A stretch of DNA of 64,000 nucleotides from Gossypium raimondii (lineage: Eukaryota > Streptophyta > Magnoliopsida > Malvales > Malvaceae): contig NC_068576.1 in NCBI RefSeq assembly GCF_025698545.1, forward strand, positions 48,415,890-48,479,889. Reading direction: 5' to 3'. The notes below the pieces were generated by a model, which was given only the letters and a program-made list of their open reading frames with translations, searched no databases and was not told the DNA's origin. Shown here piece after piece: positions 35,413 through 46,405 of this stretch; position 1 is the stretch's first letter; each line of letters starts with the position of its first letter. Position numbers and translations under genes: made by a program.

Positions 35413-37976
35413 TGTAATAGGCCCAATTTGCCCAGCTCGTTAGTAAAATAAACCAAATGATAAAATAAAATAATAGTCCAAAACCATAGTGTCCAGATTA
35501 CAAACCAAGCTAAATTAAGCCCAAACCCGTTTACAAAATCCAAAAATCCCTAGCCCAATACCCTAGCCCAACTAGCCTAAACACCCAATGGCCCAATGGC
35601 CAGCACCTAAAGACAGTTAATAGAAAACCCTAGGCATTCAGCCCTAGCACGAGCGCCGCAATAGCAACCTCCAGCGCTGTTCTCCCACGCCACGCACGCC
35701 TCCGTACAGCTGGCCTTCGTACGTGCTACGTCTCTGACACCGTACGCCGTACCTGCACACAAGCAACAAAACAAACAAACGCACACACGAAAGGAGCAGC
35801 AAAAAAATGACAGAAAAGGGGCAATAAAGGGGATTTTTGGGGATTTTCTTTTTCTTTTGATTTCTTTTTTTCTTTCTGTATTTTTGGCTATAAAAAGCCA
35901 ATACAAAAATTGTAAATTTTTACGCATATACAGAGATTGAATGAAAAAGAAAAAAATATTCAGAGAAAAGAAAAAAATATATTCGAATAGGTGATTCGCC
36001 ATTTTCATTTTTATTTTTTTTCTTCTGCATTTCTCACTGTTTCCTTTTGTTATTTTTATACAAAGAAGAGAAAAAAATAAAAAATGGAGATGAGCGAGCT
36101 TACTTGGTGGCCGATCTTCATTCTGCTCCGTCGCAATCGGAGTCGGATGGAGAATGGAGGCCCGAAGCGGCGTGGGGAGAAATCCTTAGGTTTAGTTTTT
36201 TTTTAGTTTTTTTGTAAATGTCTGATGGTTGTTTAGTTTAGGGTTTTATTTTGGCCCTCACGTGATGTATGAAATGACGCCGTTTGGAGTCTGATCAGTG
36301 ACTCTAAAACGGCGCCGTATTGACCCAGATCCGTGCGCGACCCGACCTGCTCCATGGGGGATCCGCGTGTTTTGATTAATGGGTTATTTACAACCCCAGT
36401 CCATCCGCTTTTCAAATGCGCTTCAATCCAATCCTTTTATTTCTTTTTAGATTTAATCTCTCATTTTGTTTTTGTTTCATTCTAATCCACATTAAAGCGC
36501 TGCGTTTTGGGCAAGGGATTATTTCCCTTTTTGATCCTTAATATTACGCGCGCGTTTCAACACAGCCTTTGGACATCTCGAATTGCATTTCTCATCCTTT
36601 AAATTTGGTTTTACTTTCGATTTAGTCCCTTTTTTTGCCCTTTTTTATTATTAAATTATTTTTATTATCCTGGTTATCATCATTATTATTAGTATTATTA
36701 TTTATATTAGTTTATATATTTATCTTCATTTTTTATGTATGTACATTATTATATAATATTATTTTAGGTGTTAACATTTATATAAGATATTGTTTTATAC
36801 ATATATGCAATTATATTAAACTATTTTGATTATATACATGTATACATAACATATTATTGATTTTATATTATATCTTTTATTTATAAATACATTTTTAAAA
36901 AAGAAAAAACAAAAAACCTACTTTAATATATTTTGCTTATTTCAACTTTTGTATATTATTGTGTATATATTATCATTAAAATTTTCCTTCCACATGTACT
37001 ATTTATTTAAATTAATATATGTATGTGATTTAATTCATTTTGATTTATCTTTTATAGTATTTATTTTGAATGTTGATATTTGTGTTTGCATGATGTGTGT
37101 TTGATATTTTTGCCCGCATATGTATTATATTATTTATTCGTATTTATTGGTTATCGATGATTATTAGTATACTTTAGCCTATTGTTTTGCATTATATGTT
37201 AACATCCCATTGCATTTTTTTTAATATTCGGTTTCACTAAAACCCCAAAATCATTTTTATTTCATAATTTTAAAAAAAGGGCCTAGCGTTTATAATTCTC
37301 GAGAGAATTGTGCCCTAACTTACTGGGTTCCAATTTGTCTCGATGAATTAGATAGCCATGTGTTTCTTTTATTAAAACACAAATAAAAAGCTCATTCTCG
37401 GGAATTCAATATGTTGTGTCCTAACGTATTGGATATGACATGTTATTTTCTCGAGACGAGGGTTCTTCTAAATAAAAAAGGCAATATTCGATATTTAGGA
37501 ATTTTGTGAAATTGAACCCTAACTTACTGGGTTTTGATTTTTCATTTGACCCAAATAATCAGATATCCTTCTCAAAATGCATAGGTTTTAAAGGTCGAAA
37601 GATGAACATAATTTTGAGGATTTGAAATATTGGGCTCTAACTTATTGAAGTGTGACAATCTATTTCCTTGAAATAAATGAGTTTCATCCTCCGATTCGTT
37701 TCATTCAAATTTTTTATTTAAAAGGATTGTATTTTTAAAATCTTTTCAAAATTTCCACTCTAAGACATTAAATAATCAATTCGGTACCAATTTTGGGCGT
37801 ATTGAGGGTGCTAACCCTTTCTCGTGCGTAACCGACTCCCGAACCTATTTTCTCAAAATTCGCAGACCTAAAATCATTTTTTTGGTGAACCGGTCACACC
37901 TCGATAAAGGATCGGTGGCGACTCCAATTTTCATTTTTTTGGTCGACAACTAAATTTTTGCTTTCAAAAAATGGCA
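35413..37976 (+). mobile_element. Solo LTR, 2.56 kb, nested in LINE, TSD CTATG
   Basis: It starts TGTAATAGGCCCAATTTGCC and ends CTTTCAAAAAATGGCA. Exact CTATG flanks lie at 35408-35412 and 37977-37981, and the LINE frame (SKDDKLWVRVLREKY) is restored on removal. The stretch AAAGGATCGGTGGCGACTCC near 37905 is typical of the 3' part of large plant Ty3/gypsy LTRs. A GC-richer segment (35640-35760) gives a spurious open frame on the minus strand. No coding or second LTR. Confidence 0.9.
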
Positions 37977-39400
37977 CTATGGGTTCGGGTTCTCCGAGAA
38001 AAATACAGGATGATGATGAAGGTACCCAAAAAGATAGCGTAAGGAAACTGTTTAGCTGTCTGGAGAGCCATTGTTAAGGTATGGCCTTTATTGCACGAAA
38101 ACTTGGTTTGGTTAGTGAGAACTGGGAACTTTATACATTGTTGGAAGGACCCTTGGATACCTAATTTAGGTCTTTTGATTAACTATGTACCTACTCATAA
38201 AAACCCCATATCGGATAATTTGTTGCATGACATGGTAACTAGAGATATGGCTTGGAATCTGGACTTGTTTAGAATATGGTTGTTGAAGGATATTATTACA
38301 AGAATTGTTGGTATTCCCCCCTCTGCAGTCCTTTGTAAGGGAATATAGAATAATTGGATTGGCACTTCCATTGGGGCTTTTTAAGTGAAAAGCGTGTATA
38401 GATCACTTCGAGAGAGTTCTTGGCATACTAAAAATAGATGGTGGAAGGTTATTTGGAAGTTTTCAGGACCTCAATGTATTTAACTATTTTTATTGTTACT
38501 CTCCAAACAACACCTTCTAACAAATATGGAACGATTAAGGAGGGGTATCATTCAACATGGCTCGTGTTTGTTGTGTCGACATGGTGATGAAGACTGAATT
38601 CATGTCCTTAAGGATTGTCCGGCGACTAGCGAAGTGTGGTGTCATCTCGTACCACTGGAACTATGAAGCATTTCTTTTTGTAGGGGGTCTAATGGAGTGG
38701 ATGGAGATGAATTTATTTTGCTTGATCTAGTTACCAGATGTGGGTAGTTTTTGGGCAAGTCTTTTTGGTATAATCGCTTAGTGCATATGGAAGAATAAAA
38801 ACCTTTTTATCTTGCAAGGAAAAACTTGGAACTCCATTGAAACTATTAAGTCTTCTGTGAGTCGGGGAAAACAATATTTCTTAGCTCACACAGGTAATTC
38901 GACAGAACATATTGAAATTGCTTATGATTTTTCCATGACAAGTAACTGGATTCAACTATACATTGATGAAATTGTTAAGATGAGTGTGGGGGTCGATTCT
39001 TGGATTTAATTGATATTTGGGGGTTTGTTCCGCTTTTTATGCTGAACTATAGGACATTCTAGATAGTTTGGCCCTCACCCAAGGGAAGGAATATCAGAAG
39101 GTTGTGATCCACACAGACAATCTAGAAGTAGTCAAAGTCATTCAAGATATTCATTTGGCAGTTTCTTCTTGAGCTTTGTTACGAAGGATACATATAAGAT
39201 TACAAGATATACAACATTAGAGATAAGGCACATTCCCAGGGAGAGGAACTAAGTCGCAGATTGTATGGCAAAGATGGCCACGACAAGAAGTACAAATATG
39301 CAAGTGTTTGAAGACATTCTTGAAGATCTACCACTTGTTCTTGAAATTGATAGAATTGTCAATTTTCGATCATGTTAGTTTAATACAGTCAGAATGTTTT

Positions 39401-41940
39401 CCATACAAAAAAGATTTCTCTTAAATTTATTTAATAATGAATATAGGTGAAGTGGTAATAAACTTTTATTATAATACTATTAAACACATGTTCGATTCTT
39501 GAATTAGTAATTTGTAAATCTTTTGTTTGAAGATGATATATAAGTATGGAAAGGCAAATCGTCATCATAATAATATTAATTATAATTTAAAAGAATAGGT
39601 ATTTCTTTAATTTCATGAATGGTTGGTGACCCAATTAAGGATGACACCTACTTAGTAAAGTGCTTATGTTATATTTCTTCAATTTCATTGGCATAATATA
39701 TTTTTGGTATAAAATAAAAAAAAGTAAATTATTTTAGGTCGTATTTAATCAATTTATGACTAGCAACAACAGTAACTAAACAATTTTCTATCACACTTGT
39801 AAATATGTGGTACCTAGTAATAGGAATAATAAAGAAATAAAAAGTTGAATGATTCAACTTTGGAAAGAAAAGCCCACGTCCAGAGTATATTAAACTCAAA
39901 CCTCTATCCTTTACAATATATATCTAATAAATAAATATAAAACTCCTTTGAATAATAAAATCATAAATGAAGCTATATAAAATTTATGGTTCTAAATAAA
40001 ATTCATGTACATTATTTTATTAAAATATATAAAATTGAAATAAGGTATTAAAAGATGAATACCTTTTATATCTGTTATTTTTTATTATATTTATATACAT
40101 ATACCAATTATGAAATTTATCTAATATATGAAATATTAAAATTTAACTTTAATGAGTTTTAAAATTGTAGTTAGTTAAACTTGTAAAAATAAGGACAAAG
40201 TTGATCTATATTACCAACCTCATGTTAAATAAATGGATGGGGTTTCTCATTTTAACGAGGCTTTGGGTTTGGACCAAATGAGATGGCATGCTCTGCTTCC
40301 TTTGTTTTCTTCTTTCACACGCCCTTCCAGTCTTATTTTATGGTTTTTAAATATTATTTGATAAATTTTCCAAGCCAATAAAATCCTTCAAATCCTACTC
40401 CTAAGAAATCTATTGCATGTGGTTTTCCAAGAAAACAGACCGGCCTGCTTCACAAAGCCCAAAGTCATCCATGTCGCGTCATCACCTTTCCTCCACATTC
40501 TCAGACATTAAAAGTGACTTTAGTGGGCATAGCAACACAATTAAGCCTGCTGATCAACTAAACATACGATACTGCCATTAAAGCCACCAATGTCATCAAA
40601 ATATTCATCCCAAATCTATACAAATTATTCAGCCTCTAACTAATGGGATGGAAGGTCACCAAGAAAGGGCAAATGGCTGCTAAAGCTGACAAATCGAAAT
40701 TAGAATGGATTAAATAAAGAGAGTGGCATCATGGTTAGGTATTTGAGATTCAAAGTTCGTTGGTGAGTAGGGTTACCAGGTCGTTTTCCAATCTACGCAT
40801 CTAAACCACCAGCTTTACTTACTTTAGAATCTGAGAATTTTTGTGTGATTCAAATCTTGATTCGAGCATTTTGTCATAGTAAACTTAATGACTTGACTAT
40901 GATGTAATAGGGTTTTGGGGGATCTCGTACACCTGTGGTTGAGGGTTTTAGAACATCTTGTGTAGAATATTTGAGAGACAAATATTGTTATTTATAGAAG
41001 GCCAGATATTCGTTTTCAGTGGACAAATTTTACCATTCACAATATGTAACTTGACGAGATCCTCGCACACAAATAAAAACTCAACAACTTTATATATTTT
41101 TATGCGTATAGAAGAATTATTAAATCGTTGGTAAAGAGTAAAAATATATATATTTGAGTTTTTTAATTATATGTTAGAATGTTAATATTTTTCTAATTTC
41201 ACAAATCAACTTAAAATATTGTCATTTATCTCATTTCTTTTATGTATTTAAACCTTACATTCACTTATCAACTTTAACATCAAATATTTTCTCGAGTAAA
41301 AATGTTAACCTTCTCTACCACTCGTGGAAAACTCAAACCCAAAACTGAAAAAGGACTGCAATTTCCAATCCAATTTATTGCTTGTAATCCATGAAGTAAA
41401 AACTTAAAATTTCACATTACTTTATTAATACATGTCAAGTTTCATGGAAAATTAAGCAACCATCTCTTTCCTGTTTTTACCACTTCACTATATGATAGGG
41501 GTGTTAGAAAATATGATTTATATTAATAAATACCTTTATTTAATTTTAATTTAAGAAAAAGTGTAGATGTATGTAGAAGAGAATCTCATGTTCATGTTTT
41601 ATTATAGGTAGGTTTGCTTCAATTTTATATTACATTTCTCCAATTTATGTTTCATTAATTTAACAATTTTTTAGAGCATCACAAATTTATTTTATACTTA
41701 TAAAATTATAATAAAATAAGTATCAACAGTAAATAAACAAATCGATTTTGAATTCAAAATCTGACCCATGATTCTAGCTATAATGGGTAAATGAGGAATT
41801 TGTGGTATCTTCCTATCTTAATTTATACTATTTTGGTTTATATTAGATTGATTTTTGTCTATATCATTATATATGGAGTCAAATTAATTCTAAGTATTGG
41901 AGAATTAAAAATGTACCCAGGATAATTTATTTCAACGTAT
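39401..41940. other. Intergenic, nothing recognised
   Basis: AT-rich. A less AT-rich part at 40240-40700 has no supported reading frame, and no repeat boundary was found. Confidence 0.4.
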
Positions 41941-41952
41941 AATATTCAAAAG

Positions 41953-42250
41953 GGTAAACTACGCCATTAGTCACTAAACTATGAGTAAATTTTTGTTTTG
42001 GTCACTGAATTATTCAAAAGTTAGTATTTAAATCATTGGGTTTTTTTTTAAACGTCCCACCAGTGATCTTGAACTCCAAGCGACTGTTTAGCGATTGGTA
42101 TGATGGATCTAATGGTCAATGCTGGAGACCAAAGAAAAAAGTTTTTTGAATTTTAATTCGTACATCCATGACATCCAAAGTTATTTTGTGAAAGAAATTG
42201 TACTATAGAAGAGAAGGGGGAACAGAAAATCATACAGTATCGATTGTAAC
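41953..42250. repeat. One-armed copy of the GGGTAAACTAC MITE family
   Basis: AAAGGGTAAACTACGCCATTAG, TCACTAAACTATGAGTAAAT and TTTTGGTCACTGAATTATTC match the right arm (inverted) of the MITE at 31905-32428. The opposite arm is not evident. Confidence 0.5.
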
Positions 42251-42259
42251 AGCTCAAAC

Positions 42260-44340
42260 TTTTGAATAATTTAATGATTAAATTTAATTATTTTAGTTAA
42301 GTGCCAAAACAAAAGCTTTCATATATAGAAAATAAAATGAGAAGCGTTGGGAAGGAAGAGAATGACGTTGTATTTGTTTCATTTCTGCAAGCATTCAAAG
42401 ACACGTCCCTTGTAACTTCATTATTTTTTCCCTCATTTTCTTCATGAACCTTACTTTTCCGATAGGTGTGGTTAGATTTAATAACTTTGAATGGAAATAA
42501 ATATTTAGGAGATGATTATAGTGAAGGGCAACTTCATTTATTTCAAAATAAACATGTATTATTCGAAAGTAAATAAGAGTAATTATAATCTTTATATTAA
42601 TTTTAAATAACAAATAAATAAAGCTGAATATAACATTAACTATGTACATAGATGTTAAATGAAGAATTTACATTGTTGGTTAGTATCAAAGTTTAAGTTT
42701 TATTATGCGTTTTCGATGTGTGGAACTCCAAATCCAATATATATGTTTTTCATCGATGAATTTTGTTCGATTCTTTCTAATTCTTTATCCACCATGCTTT
42801 GTTTTAGTTTAATTCTATTTTATAATCGATCATACTTTATTTGTAATTGTAATGATTTGTAATAGTAAAAGTTATAAAAAACTATTTATTTATATTCATA
42901 GAAGTTGGCATGATAAACATTTGTAAATACTATCGATTGAGTTTGATCTCAATTAGCATTATTGTTGTTGGAACAACAAAATGTATGAGTTTAAGCATTG
43001 TTAAATGGGTATTGCCTTCTTTGAAAGGTTATAGATGGTAAGAATTGTATAAAAACTTGATTCATTTCTAAAAATAAAAAATATATGGTAACAAAAAACT
43101 AATATTCTCAATAGTATTTTTTTTATAGAAATTCTCAATGTAGCATGTAAATTTTGATGACAAATATTATGATTTTAAAATGAATGAGAAGTATATTATA
43201 TGATGCAAAATAAGAGAAATAAAAATATTTCCTCAAGACCTAATACAATTGAATTGACTATCAGCTGATATGTGGTTTCGAGATATTTCTTTCTTTTAAA
43301 TCAATATATTTGCAAAATAAATAAAGAATGGGAAACATAGATCACCAAGATCTCGTTAATTTGTCCCTTATAACATATTATAAGTTTAATTGAAATATTT
43401 TGAGGGTTTTTTTTTAATAGGAGATTCAAATCTTCTTTGAAAAAGAGATGTATAAACTAATGTTGATTATAAAACAACTGCTAAATTGTTATTGTCGAAA
43501 TTAGCTCGATAAGGGGTCCATTGCTTTCTTTATCTTGTATTTTTCCCCCCCTTTATGCATATAATAGGGAATATGCTTTTCTTTCTCAAGCCACAACTTG
43601 TCACCATATGTTGAAAAGCAAGCTTTGTAAACCCTTCCAAACTCGACAGTAGTTCAATTGTTCAGACGGTTTTTTCTAAGTAGCCTTCAATTATTTTAGG
43701 ATTTGGATTTCAAAATCTACAAATTCTTCTCCTATCTCTTAAGTTTAAAAGTATTCGAACCATACAAAACAAGACCAAAAACAGAAGGAATTCTAACAAC
43801 ATTAAACATGACATGAATATGGCATATGACAAATTAAGTTAGAGATTCTTACAAATAGTCGTGGAAGCAACAAGGTTCTCTCCTAAATAGATTAGTTTAA
43901 TCATGACTTGTATCTCGTAAGCTTTCAAGTGTTTGTTAATGGTGATCAAACAATGACTCATTTATCCTCAAAGAGATCTTTTTTCTTCATATTTATTTAT
44001 ATTGTGTCATAACATCATAGACCTTGCATTAACAAAGGCTAAACATGAATCTATAGTGTAGTAGGAAAAAGTTTTTGAAATAGTTATTTATGTGTCAATG
44101 GAAGTGGTCACTTGTTCACTTCGGCTATCATTGTGCTAAGCATATAATTTGTCTTATTTGTTAGCATGTTTGTTCAAAATATTTTTCTATTTTACTTAAT
44201 TTTTTGAAGACTTTGTGCAGCCAATTTCATATTTATCATTGGAAAAGAGATTCAATCAAGTAAGATTGTTTTCTCATAAGATTACTATCCGCAATAAATG
44301 TATTTTCTCACAAGGAACAAGAGATGGCTTAGGAATTAAT
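42260..44340. other. Intergenic, nothing recognised
   Basis: AT-rich with no supported gene. TGTAACAGCTCAAAC at 42246-42260 resembles an LTR start, but nothing else supports it. Confidence 0.35.
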
Positions 44341-46190
44341 TTAATTTCTTTGGGTTTTTATTTAGTTGGACGTAATTAAATAATTGAGTCCAAAATAAAA
44401 ATTAAATAAATTAGTCATCACAATTTTGCTGAGGTTTTAACATGGTAAAGTCACTACAACTTTAAGAGAATTAGAATTGGATTGAGAAGATAATTGAATT
44501 AATTAATTGATTGCTTTTAATTAATTAAAAAAATATTTTGGGTAATTAAAAACTAGATATTGAGTTGGATAAGTTATATGACCTTGTTTTAAATTTGACT
44601 GCACATATGATTATATCTAATACATAAAAAGCCCAATAAACCAATATGTAAAAGGGGTGGGTGGCACACTAGGAAAATCTCACTGTGTGTGTCGGCCACC
44701 ATATGGAGTTTTAGTAGGACTCTAGGTTTTTATTTTATTAAAATATTATTTTTTCTCTCTTCATGTTCTAGTATAACTCTTGTTATTTATATATATGTGA
44801 AGATTATGGGGTAATCGAAAATAGACAACACTTAGACGAGGATACTCTGCAAAAAAAAAAGAAGTATTTATTTAGGTTCAAATAAATTTTATTTTTTATG
44901 AGTACTCAAGATACAAATTTGCGAGATTATAATTGCAACATCCTTGGCAATTATAATTCATATATGTGGCTACGAATTTTCAGTTTTAGTTGCCATAGAG
45001 AAAGTTAACTTTCTCCACTTGAAAGTTACGATTTTTATTCTATGTTTAATCCTTGATAAGAGGCTACTCCTTTAGCATCCGAGAGTTCGAGAATAGTGAA
45101 GAAGATCATTCAATTGAAAGCCAAAATGATTTAGTTGTTAGATCCAAAATTCAACAGGATCCCTAGCTCATAAACACATATACTAAATTTAGTGGGATTT
45201 ATTACTGTAGATATCACAACCAAAGATCCGGTTTTATGAAAAAATCTAAACTGACTAGGTTTCATCAGCGAAAATGTTTATAAAATTCTTTGATATCCTA
45301 TCTGATTAAGAATATAAGCGGGAAAAATAGTGAGAGAGGTATGAATTTCAAACTTGTTGTAAGGAGCTATTTTTGTCTGCCTTCACTATTGATGTCATTA
45401 TTCATTGTCTCCCTTTGCTATTTGAAGTTACAGAGAGTCAGTGAGACTAACGAAATTTTGTTCCTAAGCATACCCTTGCATTGGGATTTCACTTTTGGTG
45501 ATCATGTAATGTTGGACGTGTTGGAAAAATCGGTTAAGAAAAACAATTTTACAATTAAAGCAAAAGATCTAAAATTTTAAAAATTTAGTCACTTTGTGGT
45601 ATTTATAGTAATAAACCTTAACCGAAAGGTACCTCTGCTTTGTGTGAGACAGATTTGAGTCGATCTTAGCTTTCAACCAAATGACCTTCTCCGCTATCCT
45701 CGTATCTCAAATTGCGTTGAGTGTGGGCTTGAGCAACATGAACCAAACACAAAAAAGAAACAATGTATTTACTTTTAGTAGGAAAACAATTTCTCTCAAT
45801 AGAAGCCGACAAATATCGTAATTCCCCCAAAAAATATAATTTATTCTTAAATAATAAATTCCCACTATTTTCTGGTAGAACAATGATGTATCAAACTTAT
45901 GGTTTGAGGTCAACCAATGTCATCTATTTATAGGGAGAGGTACAAGAATCGTAGTTGAACAAGCCATTGTAAAATAATATTATTTAAACAGAAAACACTC
46001 TCCTAGTCTAACTAAGAGAATAAAGTGGTACACCCTCTTAATTTCTCTTAAGGTTGCCACCCCTCACATGCAATGTGAGGCAGAGTAGGTTTTTCATGTA
46101 TTGGGATCTAATTATAGGTGCTTCCTAGACTTTTAACCCAACACTTTATATTTTAATCAAACCCAATACCAAAATTGAGTGCGAGAAACA
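44340..46190. mobile_element. Probable retroelement-derived sequence, left part
   Basis: Non-coding by eye. It has an LTR-leader-like region (GTCGGCCACC, TATGGGGTAATCGAAAATAG, GACGAGGATACTCTGC at 44700-44850) and TGTTAGATCC at 45136, which resembles the inverted form of the GATCCAACA end at 51867. It may be the far side of a copia-type LTR split by the gypsy LTRs at 46190-50714. Boundaries and family are uncertain. A 96-codon open frame at 45290-45580 is unrecognised. Confidence 0.3.
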
Positions 46191-46405
46191 TTGATTGGAC
46201 CTGTGGTGAAAGGTGTGTGTTCTATACCAAGTAAATCAAGGCAAACCGTGTATAGGTTTAAGGCCACACGGGTGGGCCACACGACCATATACACCTAAAG
46301 ATTTTAAGGACTTTGTGAACCACACGGCCTCATCCCGTTACACGACCTGTCACACGATCGTGTCTCTACTATAGGTTAATTTATCGATTTTCACACGTCA
46401 CATAG

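Larger units (their letters stand above)
32790..39400 (+). mobile_element. L1-type LINE, degraded, with two nested insertions
   Basis: Pieces follow L1 order. Near 33085: DUF4283-type ORF1 text (FTVVVKLLGKNIGYAMLQNK, IYALWKPTQPFNL). 33390-34560: RT text (MAPSKALGSDGFYTYFF, IDLEKAYGRL, SIRQGCLLSPYLFMLCMK, LSYLFFVDYLVIVSK in the FADD position). 35086-35412 and 37977-38350: KDVKQLSLVGRISLTQTIFL, MQSMWIPKGI, LWVRVLREKY, HCWKDPWIPNLG. 38390-38690: a zf-RVT region (LLTNMERLRRGIIQHGS, CLLCRHGDED). 39060-39300: RNase H (VVIHTDNLEVVKVIQDI, ADCMAKMATT). Many stops and frameshifts make it inactive. A large deletion is likely between ORF1 and RT. A hAT MITE (34567-35077) and a solo LTR (35413-37976) interrupt it, each with an exact duplication. 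Its own ends are not defined. Confidence 0.9.

Noticed and set aside
35607..36008. 133-codon minus-strand open frame with Cys-rich tail
   Set aside because: It lies wholly in the GC-richer part of the solo LTR 35413-37976; low-complexity N-terminus and no homology recognised.
42246..42300. LTR start TGTAACAGCTCAAAC
   Set aside because: Only a short match; no end, duplication or related sequence nearby.
45290..45580. 96-codon plus-strand open frame
   Set aside because: No domain, no promoter or intron signals, and it is embedded in probable retroelement sequence.
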